NCBI RefSeq assembly: GCF_050589825.1
Contig: NZ_JBNGOZ010000022.1
Span: 16,956 to 80,955 of the forward strand
From: Carboxylicivirga longa
GTDB lineage: Bacteria; Bacteroidota; Bacteroidia; Bacteroidales; Marinilabiliaceae
Direction of reading: 5' to 3'
Length of the DNA: 64,000 bases
A program made the position numbers and the translations under genes. Of this stretch, positions 52,072-62,222 are shown piece after piece; positions within the stretch are counted from its first letter, which is position 1, and each line of letters opens with the position of its first letter. The notes below the pieces were generated by a model. It was given only the letters and a program-made list of their open reading frames with translations. It was not told where the DNA came from and did no database searches.

Positions 52072-54699
52072 ATGGAAATTGCTAGCAAGTACAACCCGTC
52101 TGCTACCGAAGACAAGTGGTATAAGTATTGGATGGACAATGAATTTTTCAAGTCGGTTCCCGATGAGCGTGAACCCTACACCATCGTTATACCGCCACCC
52201 AACGTCACCGGTGTCCTGCATATGGGGCACATGCTCAACAATACCATCCAGGATATATTAATCCGTCGTGCCCGCATGATGGGTAAGAATGCCTGCTGGG
52301 TGCCCGGTACCGACCACGCATCCATAGCCACAGAGGCCAAAGTGGTAAATAAGTTACGCGATGAAGGCATCGATAAAAAGCAGTTAAGTCGTGATGAATT
52401 TTTGGGCCATGCCTGGGACTGGACAGAAAAACACGGGGGAATCATACTCGAGCAGCTTAAGAAGCTGGGAGCTTCCTGCGATTGGGATCGCACCTCATTT
52501 ACGATGGACGAAAAGCGTAGCGATGCGGTTATCAAAGTATTCGTTGACCTTTTTAATAAAGGATACATATACCGCGGCGTTCGCATGGTTAACTGGGACT
52601 GCAAAGCACTGACGGCTGTTTCCGACGAAGAGGTGATTTATAAAGAGGTACAATCAAAGTTGTACTATCTGAACTATAAAATAGAAGGCAGTGACAATGA
52701 GTTTGTCACCATTGCCACCACGCGTCCGGAAACCATTTTGGGTGATACCGCCGTGTGTATTAACCCTAATGATGAGCGTTTTACCCACTTAAAAGGAAAA
52801 CGCGTGCTGGTTCCGCTTATCAACCGCTCCATTCCCATCATCGAAGATGAGTATGTTGACATGGAATTTGGTACGGGATGTTTGAAAATAACACCTGCCC
52901 ACGACATTAACGACTACGAAATTGGCATGCGCCACAATCTGGAAAGCATCAACATTTTCACCGACAATGGAACACTGAGCGAGGCGGCTGAGCTATTTAT
53001 TGGTGAAGATCGCTTTGATGTGCGGGACAAAATCATTCCGGCCCTTCAGGAAGCCGGCAGCTTAGCTAAAATTGAGGACTACACCAATAAAGTGGGCTAC
53101 TCGGAACGTACCGATGTGGTCATTGAGCCCAAGCTATCGGCACAGTGGTTCCTGAAAATGGAAGATTTGGCAAAACCGGCATTGGATGCCGTAATGAGCG
53201 ACGAGGTTGAGTTTCATCCCAAGAAATTCAAAAACGTTTACCGCCACTGGATGGAAAACGTAAAAGACTGGTGTATCTCACGTCAGCTATGGTGGGGACA
53301 CCGCATACCGGTTTACTACCTTACCGATGGATCGTATGTAGTGGCTGAGAACGATGAAAAAGCGCTGGCACTGGCCAAAGAAAAAACCGGTAACAGTGCA
53401 TTGACAATGGCTGATATTAAGCAGGATGAGGATGTGCTGGATACCTGGGCATCATCATGGTTATGGCCCTTGTCGGTATTTGACGGCTATGGCGATGACA
53501 CTACCGAGATTGATTACTACTACCCTACCAATGACTTGGTAACCGGGCATGATATCATCTTCTTTTGGGTAGCGCGCATGATCATTGCCGGCTATGAGTA
53601 CAAAGGTACTTTCCCTTTCAAGAATGTATACTTTACAGGCATGGTGCGTGATAAGCAACGTCGCAAAATGTCAAAATCACTGGGTAACTCACCCGATCCG
53701 CTGGATTTAATTGCCAAATACGGTGCCGACGGCGTACGCGTGGGTATGCTATTATGCTCTCCTGCCGGTGGAGATCTGCTGTTTGATGAGAACCTGCCTG
53801 AGCAAGGTCGTAACTTCGCCAATAAAATATGGAATGCCTTCCGCCTGGTGAAAGGTTGGGACATTGATACTAGCATTGAGCAGCCAGAGTCGGCCAAGCA
53901 GGCCATTGCCTGGTTTGATGCCAAGCTGGATCAGACCATTGCTACCATGAACGATCATTTTGAAAAATACCGTATCTCAGATGCACTGATGACCGTTTAC
54001 ACCGTTTTCTGGCAGGAGTTCTCCTCATGGTACCTGGAGGCTGTAAAGCCCGCCTATCAGAAACCGCTGGATGCTGCTACCTATAAAGCCACCAGCGAAT
54101 TCTTCGATAAACTACTTCGTTTACTGCATCCCTTCATGCCTTTCCTGTCGGAAGAGTTATGGCAGGCACTTGAAACACGCAGCGAGGGCGAAAGTATTAT
54201 GGTATCAGAGATGCCCCAGGTGAAAGGGCTGGATCTTAATATCATCGATCAGTTTGAAATGCTGAAAGAGGGTGTGGGCGGCGTACGCACCATACGCAAA
54301 GAAAAGAATATCCCAATGAAGGATGCCCTTTCGTTAAGCATACTGGCCGGCGAAGGGTTTACACCTCAGTTCAACGCAGTACTTACCAAACTGGCAAATA
54401 TCGACGCACTAAATATGGTAACAGAGAAAGTGGAAGGTGCTGTATCATTTATGGTGCGTACCAGCGAATTTTTTGTACCAATGGATGGCTTGATTGATGT
54501 GGAGGCTGAGGTAGCTAAACTGGAAAAGGACTTAGCACACCAACAAGGCTTCCTGAAAGGTGTGATGAAAAAGCTGGGCAACGAACGCTTTGTGAGCAGT
54601 GCACCTGAGGCTGTAGTGGCCAAAGAGCGCCAGAAACAAGCTGATGCCGAAGCAAAAATCAAAACTTTAACAGAGAGTCTGGATCGTTTGAAAAAATAA
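52072..54699 (+). CDS. valS: Valyl-tRNA synthetase
   Basis: 875 residues. Class I signature HMGH at 50-53 (PPNVTGVLHMGHMLNN) and KMSKS at 532-536, an editing domain between (~190-330; TTRPETILGDTAVCINP, GTGCLKITPAHDINDYE), the RQLWWGHRIPVYY segment, an anticodon-binding domain (~600-740) and the C-terminal coiled-coil arm (VEAEVAKLEKDLAHQQGFLKGVMKKL) unique to ValRS. It charges tRNA-Val and edits mischarged threonine. The zinc-binding cysteines of some homologues are not visible. Single-gene unit with promoter and terminator. Confidence 0.97.
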   Translation: MEIASKYNPSATEDKWYKYWMDNEFFKSVPDEREPYTIVIPPPNVTGVLHMGHMLNNTIQDILIRRARMMGKNACWVPGTDHASIATEAKVVNKLRDEGIDKKQLSRDEFLGHAWDWTEKHGGIILEQLKKLGASCDWDRTSFTMDEKRSDAVIKVFVDLFNKGYIYRGVRMVNWDCKALTAVSDEEVIYKEVQSKLYYLNYKIEGSDNEFVTIATTRPETILGDTAVCINPNDERFTHLKGKRVLVPLINRSIPIIEDEYVDMEFGTGCLKITPAHDINDYEIGMRHNLESINIFTDNGTLSEAAELFIGEDRFDVRDKIIPALQEAGSLAKIEDYTNKVGYSERTDVVIEPKLSAQWFLKMEDLAKPALDAVMSDEVEFHPKKFKNVYRHWMENVKDWCISRQLWWGHRIPVYYLTDGSYVVAENDEKALALAKEKTGNSALTMADIKQDEDVLDTWASSWLWPLSVFDGYGDDTTEIDYYYPTNDLVTGHDIIFFWVARMIIAGYEYKGTFPFKNVYFTGMVRDKQRRKMSKSLGNSPDPLDLIAKYGADGVRVGMLLCSPAGGDLLFDENLPEQGRNFANKIWNAFRLVKGWDIDTSIEQPESAKQAIAWFDAKLDQTIATMNDHFEKYRISDALMTVYTVFWQEFSSWYLEAVKPAYQKPLDAATYKATSEFFDKLLRLLHPFMPFLSEELWQALETRSEGESIMVSEMPQVKGLDLNIIDQFEMLKEGVGGVRTIRKEKNIPMKDALSLSILAGEGFTPQFNAVLTKLANIDALNMVTEKVEGAVSFMVRTSEFFVPMDGLIDVEAEVAKLEKDLAHQQGFLKGVMKKLGNERFVSSAPEAVVAKERQKQADAEAKIKTLTESLDRLKK

Positions 54700-54729
54700 A
54701 CACCCAACTCTTCGATAAGATTAAAAAAC

Positions 54730-54767
54730 TGACAGATGACTGGCCACAGACATCTGTCATTTTTTTT
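54730..54767 (+). terminator. Intrinsic terminator after valS
   Basis: TGACAGATG and CATCTGTCA pair, with inner CTGGCCACAG, followed by eight T. Confidence 0.9.
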
Positions 54768-54929
54768 ATACCCCATCGCCGGTAAAGTAAAAAGCCAATC
54801 AACTGAACAGCATCACCTGGCCTTTACTTCGCCCCAAACAAGGACAACGTTATTTCACCATTCTGAACATACCTGAACATGCACCTCAATATCTTTTTAT
54901 AGTTTTGCTTTAAACAAATTATAATCATC

Positions 54930-56117
54930 ATGCTGAAAAAAATTATTCTTGCACTATTTGTAGTGCTCAGCTTGGGATCCTGCTCTAAATATCAAGGCGT
55001 CCCACAACAATATCATTCCTTACTTGATGCGGCCATTGAGACGGCCGACCAGAATGCACCCGAAATAGAAAAAGCATTGAAGGCAGCACCCAAGGGGCAG
55101 CAAGAGGCAGTGGCTTTCCTTATTGCTTACATGCCGGCTCATGACTTAAAGACCTTAAGCGCCGATTTCATCCTCGAAAATACGGCTTATGCCTTCAAGG
55201 CACGTGAGCAGTTTGCCTGGGCACAAGAAGTACCCGACTCTGTTTTCTTCAACGATGTGCTGCCCTATGCCAGTCTCAATGAACGACGCGATAACTGGCG
55301 CAAGGATTTTTACGAGCGCTTTTCAGAATATGTGAAGGACTGCCAAACCATGCAGGCAGCTATTGACTCAGTAAACAAAAATGTGCGCGATGAGCTATTG
55401 GTAGATTATAACACCAAACGCGAGAAACCAGATCAGAGTCCTTATGAATCGATGGAACAAAACATGGCATCTTGCAGTGGGCTATCCATACTGCTAACAG
55501 ATGCCTTCCGTGCTGTTGGAATCCCCTCACGCATCGGCGGCACGCCCAACTGGCACGATAAACGAGGCAACCACAACTGGAATGAAGTTTGGATTGACGG
55601 CGAATGGTACTTTACCGAGTACTATCCCAGTGGTCTTAACAAAAGCTGGTTTTTGGCCGATGCAGGCAAAGCCATTCCTAATAACCCGGAGCATGCCATC
55701 TACGCCAGCTCATGGAAACCGGCCGACACACACTTCCCCTTGGTATGGGATATGAACATCAAGTATGTGCATGCCAAAAATGTATCGGATCGTTACATTC
55801 AACTGTATGAAGCAGCTGAAGCTGCCAAAAAAATAGCAGAAACCCATGTCCGTATTAAGGTGATGATGTTCAAGGATAATGTATGCACGTTTCAGGGAGA
55901 TGACCGGGTAGCTGCCAATGTTGATGTATTCTGCGGAAGCGACCAGATGGGAGGTGGTCGCACAGCAGGTCCCACACAGGATATGAACGATGTACTTGAG
56001 TTTGTGCTGGAAAAGAACAAAACCTACCACTTCAATTACACGGGCGAATCAGGGCTTAAATCTATTAAGCTGGCCGTTAAGGATCAACCACAAACACTGA
56101 AACTATACTACAAATAA
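54930..56117 (+). CDS. Transglutaminase-like lipoprotein
   Basis: 395 residues; lipobox SLGSCS with Cys19. The transglutaminase core has Cys in NMASCSGLSILLTDAFRAVGIPSR (near 180) and the His in GNHNWNEVWIDGEWYF (near 215), with an Asp a little later, completing a papain-like triad. An N-terminal helical domain (~25-150) and a C-terminal beta domain (~290-395) flank it. Such proteins in Bacteroidota may be peptidases or cross-linkers; the substrate is not known. Shares a bidirectional terminator with nadC. Confidence 0.82.
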   Translation: MLKKIILALFVVLSLGSCSKYQGVPQQYHSLLDAAIETADQNAPEIEKALKAAPKGQQEAVAFLIAYMPAHDLKTLSADFILENTAYAFKAREQFAWAQEVPDSVFFNDVLPYASLNERRDNWRKDFYERFSEYVKDCQTMQAAIDSVNKNVRDELLVDYNTKREKPDQSPYESMEQNMASCSGLSILLTDAFRAVGIPSRIGGTPNWHDKRGNHNWNEVWIDGEWYFTEYYPSGLNKSWFLADAGKAIPNNPEHAIYASSWKPADTHFPLVWDMNIKYVHAKNVSDRYIQLYEAAEAAKKIAETHVRIKVMMFKDNVCTFQGDDRVAANVDVFCGSDQMGGGRTAGPTQDMNDVLEFVLEKNKTYHFNYTGESGLKSIKLAVKDQPQTLKLYYK

Positions 56118-56121
56118 AACC

Positions 56122-56153
56122 AAAGGCCCCGAACGAAACCATTCGGGGCCTTT
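56122..56153. terminator. Bidirectional terminator between the transglutaminase gene and nadC
   Basis: AAAGGCCCCGAA (56122-56133) pairs with TTCGGGGCCTTT (56142-56153) around an 8-base loop. Confidence 0.85.
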
Positions 56154-56177
56154 AGCTTTATATCCACTTGCATTTTT

Positions 56178-57026
56178 CTATTCATCCATGGCCTTAAGGC
56201 TCAGGTCGAGACTTTTGATATGATGGGTAAGCGCCCCTACCGAAATATAGTCTACACCACACTCAGCATAGTCGCGCAAGGTATCCATTGTAATGCCTCC
56301 TGACGACTCAGTTTCAAACTTGCCGCCAATAAAATCAACAGCACGACGCGTATCAGCCACCGTAAAATTATCGAGCATAATACGATGAATACCACCTACG
56401 CGCATCACTTCTTCCAGCTCGTCCCAGTTACGCACCTCTACCTCTATTTTTAGGTCTTTACCCTTTTCTTTTAAATAGCTTTTAACCTGTTGCACAGCGT
56501 TCTCAATACCCCCGGCAAAATCAATATGGTTATCCTTCAGCATCACCATATCATAAAGACCCATGCGATGGTTAACGCCACCACCCAATCGAACGGCCTC
56601 CTTCTCCAAATAACGCATTCCCGGCGTGGTTTTACGGGTATCGAGCACCCGTGTGCCAGTACCTTCGAGGCGTTTTACATAGCTGGCGGTGCAGGTAGCA
56701 ATGCCACTCATGCGTTGCATCACATTCAAAACCAGTCGCTCGGCCTGAAGCAAAGACCATACTTTACCACTTGCATGCAACACAATATCGCCCTGCTTTA
56801 CCTTGCTACCATCGTTAATATGCACATCAAGCACAATGGCAGGATCTATCCTTGCAAAAATGCGCTTTGCCATTTCTACGCCGGCCAATACTCCATCTTC
56901 CTTTACTAATAAGTACATTTTACCCTGTGCCCCGGCCGGTATGCACGACTGTGAAGAGTGATCGCCATCGCCAATATCTTCGCGAATGGCTGTATCAATT
57001 AATTGATCAATGAGCTGCTCAATCAT
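56178..57026 (-). CDS. nadC: Nicotinate-nucleotide pyrophosphorylase (quinolinate phosphoribosyltransferase)
   Basis: 282 residues. N-terminal domain AIREDIGDGDHSSQSCIP, the RLVLNVMQRMSGIATCTASYV segment, active-site Arg and Lys in LDTRKTTPGMRYLEKEAVRLGGGVNHRMGLYDMVMLKDNHI, KIEVEVRNWDELEEV, MLDNFT and SSGGITMDTLRDYAECGVDYISVGALTH. It makes nicotinate mononucleotide from quinolinate and PRPP in NAD synthesis. Its ATG overlaps the stop of the DUF4783 gene (ATGA), so the two are translated together. Confidence 0.96.
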   Translation of the reverse strand: MIEQLIDQLIDTAIREDIGDGDHSSQSCIPAGAQGKMYLLVKEDGVLAGVEMAKRIFARIDPAIVLDVHINDGSKVKQGDIVLHASGKVWSLLQAERLVLNVMQRMSGIATCTASYVKRLEGTGTRVLDTRKTTPGMRYLEKEAVRLGGGVNHRMGLYDMVMLKDNHIDFAGGIENAVQQVKSYLKEKGKDLKIEVEVRNWDELEEVMRVGGIHRIMLDNFTVADTRRAVDFIGGKFETESSGGITMDTLRDYAECGVDYISVGALTHHIKSLDLSLKAMDE

Positions 57027-57424
57027 TGTTTTTCTATTCTAATCTGATGAATATATATTTTCCCTTGCTTTTGCTTAGTTAAAAAAGTAAAACGATATCG
57101 CCCATCAGCAGCAAAGTAGTTAGCAATGGCATAGGAAGCATTATCTTTTTTTCCCTGGTGAACCAATTGAAATTCAGTGATAGTATGATTATCAAAGAAA
57201 TTCTTGAGCACCATCTCGGCCTGTTTCTGACTATAAATAGCCGTTTTATTGGGCAGAATTATCTCGATACGATCATTAAACGAAGCCGCAATGGTTTCTG
57301 CATCGCTTTTTTTCATCGCCATAATGGTGCCACTTGGAAGAGCAGCGGTTTGCTGAGCACTTACCACCATACTTGAAAAAACAAGTACGCTTAGTATGGT
57401 AAATATGTATTTGCTATTTGTCAT
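57023..57424 (-). CDS. DUF4783 family exported protein
   Basis: 133 residues, signal peptide ending SMVVSAQ. Cystatin/NTF2-like fold suggested by AAALPSGTIMAMKKSDAETIAASFNDRIEIILPNKTAIYSQKQAEMVLKNFF, then two beta-strands. Bacteroidota often carry this protein directly upstream of nadC; its function is unknown. It overlaps nadC by four bases. Confidence 0.85.
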   Translation of the reverse strand: MTNSKYIFTILSVLVFSSMVVSAQQTAALPSGTIMAMKKSDAETIAASFNDRIEIILPNKTAIYSQKQAEMVLKNFFDNHTITEFQLVHQGKKDNASYAIANYFAADGRYRFTFLTKQKQGKIYIHQIRIEKQ

Positions 57425-57636
57425 GGTACAAAATTTGACAGCTAAAAACTCTTACAAATATCACGCCCAACAATCCATTAAAACGATAATTTAAGAACTG
57501 ATGAACACATTACGCTGCAATTAATGCCGATTTCAATAATCGCTCATTACTTTTACAACAAAAATAGAGGTTTAGCTCAATTAAACTACATTTTTAGGAT
57601 TTTATTTATTATTGATAAACAAAACTGTGTACACAG

Positions 57637-58110
57637 ATGAAAGTTGTATTACTGGTAATTGGAAAAACAGATGAAGCCTATTTACGCACGGGCATAGAGA
57701 AATACGAACAGCGCCTTAAGCATTATCTACCCTATGAAATGCAAGTGATCCCCGACCTCAAAAAAACCAAAAACCTATCGGCCGAGCAACAAAAAAGCAA
57801 GGAAGGTGAATTGCTGATCAATGCCTTTCATGCCGGCGATTATCTGGTGCTGCTCGATGAGAATGGGAAGGACTTTACCTCGGTGGGCTTTTCAAAGATG
57901 ATTGAAAAAAGAATGGTGGCCGGCCTAAAGCGTCTCGTTTTTGTGATTGGGGGCCCCTATGGATTTTCCGATGCGATATACGCCCGGGCCAATGCAAAAA
58001 TTAGCCTATCAAAAATGACCTATTCCCATCAAATGGTGCGACTTATTTTTGCCGAGCAGCTGTATCGTGCCATGACCATCCTAAAAAATGAACCTTATCA
58101 CCACCAATAA
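57637..58110 (+). CDS. rlmH: 23S rRNA (pseudouridine1915-N3)-methyltransferase
   Basis: 157 residues, standard for this SPOUT-family enzyme. VVLLVIGKTDEAYLRTGIEKYEQRLKHYLPYEM at the N-terminus, LDENGKDFTSVGFSKMIE, and the trefoil-knot SAM site FVIGGPYGFSDAIYARANAKISLSKMTYSHQMVRLIFAEQLYRA. It methylates pseudouridine 1915 in helix 69 of 23S rRNA on the assembled 70S ribosome. Fifty bases upstream of the histidine kinase gene on the same strand. Confidence 0.97.
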   Translation: MKVVLLVIGKTDEAYLRTGIEKYEQRLKHYLPYEMQVIPDLKKTKNLSAEQQKSKEGELLINAFHAGDYLVLLDENGKDFTSVGFSKMIEKRMVAGLKRLVFVIGGPYGFSDAIYARANAKISLSKMTYSHQMVRLIFAEQLYRAMTILKNEPYHHQ

Positions 58111-58160
58111 AGAACGGGTGCTGATTTTTGCTATCTTTAAATAATTAAAATGTTTATTGT

Positions 58161-61100
58161 ATGCCGCATCGTCGTCCTAAACTGCTCTCCTCACTGCTTG
58201 TTGCCCTAATATTAATACTCCTGGGTAAACTTATTGAGTATACTTTCGACCACGACTTCAGTCATTCGGCCGATACCCACTCAATACAACAGACAATATT
58301 GGAAAAGCAAAGAGGGCTCAGTGATGCACTTGCCACTTTACAGGACAGCTTGCTTTGGACCCAGGATAGCAGGTGGGCTTCCATGGACTCACTGGCACAG
58401 GACGATTTTAACTACTACCTTTTCGATGATGATGAGCTGATAGCCTGGTCGAACCACACCGTACCTCTCACAAAGTCCATCAACACTGGTCCGGCACTGG
58501 TTCAACTTGACAACGGATGGTATCTGCGACAACAGGTGAAGGTAAATCAGCATACCCTGGTAGCCATAAGTCTGATTAAAGAAGAGTACTTGTATGAAAA
58601 TCGCTTTTTAAGAAACCGCTTTGCCTCCTGCTTCAAAATCACTCATCATCCCGCTATAATCGTTGATGACACTTGCTCGGAATATACCGTAAAAGATATT
58701 AATAACAACTACCTATTATCTTTAAAATACGAAGATCACGAGGTTATATCACCCATTAGTGTGGCTACATATATCCTTTACCTAATCAGTTTTACCCTGC
58801 TGGCAATGCTGGCCATTAAACTGATGGAGAAGTATCGGGAGAAAGCCTGGAGTAATCGTCTTCTAGTGCTCATTGGCTTCTACTATATGATACTAAGTTT
58901 TTTACTTACCCACTATACCGTTCCCCCCGATTTTTATCATCACCCTCTGTTTTCCCCTTTCACATTCGCGGCTTCTGAGTGGCTGCCATCTTTGAGTAGC
59001 TTACTCATTTCATCCGTATTTTTTCTCACATACGCCTTCTGCTTTTACCGTTATTATAAAACACCCCGCTTCCTAACGTCCCAAAGTACTCATCGCAATG
59101 GAAATCTCATTTTTCTAGGCCTGCGCCTTGGACTTATCATCCTCTTATTTCAGGTGGCTCATGAACTCATCAAACTCCTTGTTAATAACTCTTCCCAGGC
59201 ATCTGTTTTCTTTAACATCGCCGACCTGAATGCCATTGCCCTTTATAAAACCTTTATCCTGTGCAGTTCTTTCACTGCGACAATATTTATTACAGAGCGC
59301 TTTGTGGTGCTGATCAAGGAGCATTTTAGTCTTTTGAGATTTTTAAGTATCGCCGGCTTTGCTTTTGCCCTTCTTTGGAGCATCGGATACCTCGCTGGTT
59401 ATCCATTGCACTTCTTTAATTTTCTTGCGTTTGCCACCATTGCCGCCATTCTGTATAAGGCACAGCGCAATATGGGCGATGGCATTACCTACGGCTCCTT
59501 TATCTGGGTTATCTTCATCAGCTCCTTATACATTGTTACCCTGCTTCATCTTTACAACTTCGACAAAGAAGAAGAAAACCGCACATTACTGATCGAAAAC
59601 CTTTCATTTCAACTGACACGTGAGTCAGACCCCGTGGCTGAGATGTATCTGGATGACATTGAGGAGAAGCTGAAAAATGATGAAAAACTCTTTGAATTAT
59701 TGCTGCAGCCCGACATTGATGATGCCAGCATAAGCGAATATTTAAAGAAAAACTACTTTTATGGCTATTGGAAACGCTACGATCTGGAGGTGGTTTTGTG
59801 CTGGCCCTCTGCCCCCCTCTACATCGAGTCGGAAAATATAACCACCAATTGCTACGAGTATTTCGATGAATTGATCCATCTGCAGGGTACACCGGTTTCT
59901 TCCTGCGACAATATTTATTTTTTGGATAACAAAAACGGACAAGTCAGTTACTTTGCCCGAATACCTTACTTTGAAGAAGATGACCATAAAGCCATTACCC
60001 TTTACTGCGAAATAAACTCCACACCCGTTTTTACAGGCTTGGGTTACCCTGAGCTATTACAAAATCAGACAGAACAAATTAGCAATGCTACCTATAAAAG
60101 CTACTCGTTTGCCAAATACATCGATAAGAAACTGGTGAAGCAATATGGCGATTATCGTTATCCTATCAGATGGCCCATGGCAACACCTCCGATAGGCGAA
60201 AAGGTAAGCGTACGCGATGAGAAAGTGGTGCACCTCACCTATCAGTTAAATGAAAGTACAACACTCACACTGAGTAGACCCGAGATGAAGCCCATCTACC
60301 TACTGATGTCATTCTCAACCTTTGCATTGTTATTTTTTATCCTCACCGCCTTTATCTTCTATATCACCCGACGACATAAAAACACTTCACTAAACCTTTC
60401 AATACAAGAAAAAATTCAGATCGCTTTCGTAAGTCTCATCGTGTTCATCCTTTTGGTAATGGGCATTAGCTCAGTTTATTATTCCATTCATCAGTTTAAA
60501 CAGAAAAATAACCAGATGCTTTCGCAGCGTATCAAATCAGTGCTTCAGGAGATGGAGCAGAAAATCGTGAATGAACCCGAGTTGGATGATAGTATGCACG
60601 ATTATCTGCAATATCTGATGCAAAAATTTTCAAATGTTTTTTATTCCGACATTAACCTTTATTCCACAAAAGGGCAACTGCTGGCCACATCACGACCCGA
60701 ATTATATGAGCAGGGGCTAAGTGGCCAAATGATGAATACGAAGGCATATTACAGACTTGCTCATAAACAGCATGCCGAATACATTCATGATGAATACATC
60801 GGAAATCTTCATTTTACGTCGGCTTATGTACCCATTTATAACTACGAGCGTGAAGTACTAGCCTATTTGAACCTACCTTATTTTGTGGGTAACAACGAAC
60901 TTAAATCAGAAATTTCTTCGCTAATAGTAGCTGTTATCAACGCTTATCTGTTATTTATCCTATTTGCCACTGGCGTAGCCGTCCTCATATCACGACGCAT
61001 AACACGCCCTTTGTCCCTTATCCAGGAACGACTGGCACGCATACGCATCGATAAACTCAATCAAAAAATTGGCTACAAAGGCAACGATGAAGTAGGACGG

Positions 61101-61847
61101 CTGGTGAAGGAATATAACCGTATGGTTGACGAAATATCGGAGAGCGCTGAAAAACTGGCACGATCAGAGCGTGAGATGGCCTGGCGCGAGATGGCCAAAC
61201 AGATTGCCCATGAAATTAAAAACCCACTTACCCCCATGAAGCTCAATGTGCAATTTTTGAATAAAGCATGGGAAAGTAAAAGTGAAGACTTTGAATCATA
61301 CCTTAAACGCATATCAAAAACACTGATTGAACAAATAGACCAACTGCATGTAATTGCCAATGAATTTTCTGATTTTGCCAGAATGCCTCAAGCACAGCGC
61401 ACAAGGGTTAATATTATTGAAAAAGTACGAAGCGCCACTGCATTTTTTGAAAAGTCAGAAACAAACGTACAGTTTACACTCGACATACAGGAAAGTCCGG
61501 TCTATGTTTTTGCCGATCCTGACCAAATGGTAAGTGTGTTTAATAATATAATTAAGAATGCTGTTCAGTCCATCCCTATCGATCGAACAGGACAGATTCG
61601 TATCACTACCTCACGCGATGAAACGAGCATAAAAATAACCATATCAGATAACGGTCGTGGCATAAGCAACGAGGTAAAAGACAAAATATTCACCCCCAAC
61701 TTCACCACTAAATCGGGAGGTATGGGCTTAGGCTTGGCCATTACCAAAAATATTATCACAAATAGTAATGGCAAAATATGGTTTGATACAACTCCTAATG
61801 TAGGAACTACCTTTTTTATGGCGCTGCCACTCTATAAAGCCGATTGA
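58161..61847 (+). CDS. Large membrane sensor histidine kinase (NtrY-like)
   Basis: 1228 residues. TM1 at ~10-27, a first extracytoplasmic domain (~28-205), a block of several helices (~208-440; ISFTLLAMLAIKLMEKY onward), a second periplasmic domain (~470-715), TM (~718-740), a third sensor part (~780-930), TM and HAMP (AVLISRRITRPLSLIQERLARIRIDKLNQKI), then the kinase core: His1017 in IAHEIKNPLTPMKLN, the N box NNIIKNAVQSI, G1 SDNGRGIS, F and G2 boxes FTPNFTTKSGGMGLGLAI. The core matches the NtrY type, whose partner is usually an NtrC-like activator. None is encoded nearby, so it is an orphan here. The multi-helix block suggests a lineage-specific signal. Confidence 0.88.
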   Translation: MPHRRPKLLSSLLVALILILLGKLIEYTFDHDFSHSADTHSIQQTILEKQRGLSDALATLQDSLLWTQDSRWASMDSLAQDDFNYYLFDDDELIAWSNHTVPLTKSINTGPALVQLDNGWYLRQQVKVNQHTLVAISLIKEEYLYENRFLRNRFASCFKITHHPAIIVDDTCSEYTVKDINNNYLLSLKYEDHEVISPISVATYILYLISFTLLAMLAIKLMEKYREKAWSNRLLVLIGFYYMILSFLLTHYTVPPDFYHHPLFSPFTFAASEWLPSLSSLLISSVFFLTYAFCFYRYYKTPRFLTSQSTHRNGNLIFLGLRLGLIILLFQVAHELIKLLVNNSSQASVFFNIADLNAIALYKTFILCSSFTATIFITERFVVLIKEHFSLLRFLSIAGFAFALLWSIGYLAGYPLHFFNFLAFATIAAILYKAQRNMGDGITYGSFIWVIFISSLYIVTLLHLYNFDKEEENRTLLIENLSFQLTRESDPVAEMYLDDIEEKLKNDEKLFELLLQPDIDDASISEYLKKNYFYGYWKRYDLEVVLCWPSAPLYIESENITTNCYEYFDELIHLQGTPVSSCDNIYFLDNKNGQVSYFARIPYFEEDDHKAITLYCEINSTPVFTGLGYPELLQNQTEQISNATYKSYSFAKYIDKKLVKQYGDYRYPIRWPMATPPIGEKVSVRDEKVVHLTYQLNESTTLTLSRPEMKPIYLLMSFSTFALLFFILTAFIFYITRRHKNTSLNLSIQEKIQIAFVSLIVFILLVMGISSVYYSIHQFKQKNNQMLSQRIKSVLQEMEQKIVNEPELDDSMHDYLQYLMQKFSNVFYSDINLYSTKGQLLATSRPELYEQGLSGQMMNTKAYYRLAHKQHAEYIHDEYIGNLHFTSAYVPIYNYEREVLAYLNLPYFVGNNELKSEISSLIVAVINAYLLFILFATGVAVLISRRITRPLSLIQERLARIRIDKLNQKIGYKGNDEVGRLVKEYNRMVDEISESAEKLARSEREMAWREMAKQIAHEIKNPLTPMKLNVQFLNKAWESKSEDFESYLKRISKTLIEQIDQLHVIANEFSDFARMPQAQRTRVNIIEKVRSATAFFEKSETNVQFTLDIQESPVYVFADPDQMVSVFNNIIKNAVQSIPIDRTGQIRITTSRDETSIKITISDNGRGISNEVKDKIFTPNFTTKSGGMGLGLAITKNIITNSNGKIWFDTTPNVGTTFFMALPLYKAD

Positions 61848-62221
61848 TCCTTAATAACCTTTGTATCGGACCACTTTGCTCCCAGCCGAATATTAGTGAA
61901 ACAAAAAAGATACAACTCAATAAGATTAAGTACAGGAATTAGAAGTATAATTTGGCGAATCATAGCCTTATCGGGCTTTCCCACCAAGTTCTGCTGATCG
62001 GCAATACTAACCACTTTGAGATGAAAGAGCCGACGACCAAAGCTCTGCCCCTTCAAAAAGGGCAGACAATCTTTAAAAAGGAAATAGATAAGGCCAAACA
62101 GCCAACCTATACGTGGAAATAAAGATAGGCCCAACACTAGGCTAGTATCAATAATAGCTGCCAACAGACGTTCTACAAAAAAATCTGCTTGCCCAAAGTG
62201 TGAAGAATTTGTCTTTTGCAT
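61832..62221 (-). CDS. RDD family membrane protein
   Basis: 129 residues from the ATG at 62221 (MQKTNSSHF); an ATG 15 bases upstream overlaps the regulator gene. The RDD domain (FFVERLLAAIIDTSLVLGLSL, GQSFGRRLFHLKVV, then a C-terminal hydrophobic segment) has three membrane helices. RDD proteins are poorly defined; some carry ions or antiporter activity. It is the last gene of the hemerythrin-regulator operon and its 3' end overlaps the convergent kinase gene by 16 bases. Confidence 0.75.
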   Translation of the reverse strand: MQKTNSSHFGQADFFVERLLAAIIDTSLVLGLSLFPRIGWLFGLIYFLFKDCLPFLKGQSFGRRLFHLKVVSIADQQNLVGKPDKAMIRQIILLIPVLNLIELYLFCFTNIRLGAKWSDTKVIKDQSAL

Positions 62222-62222
62222 A

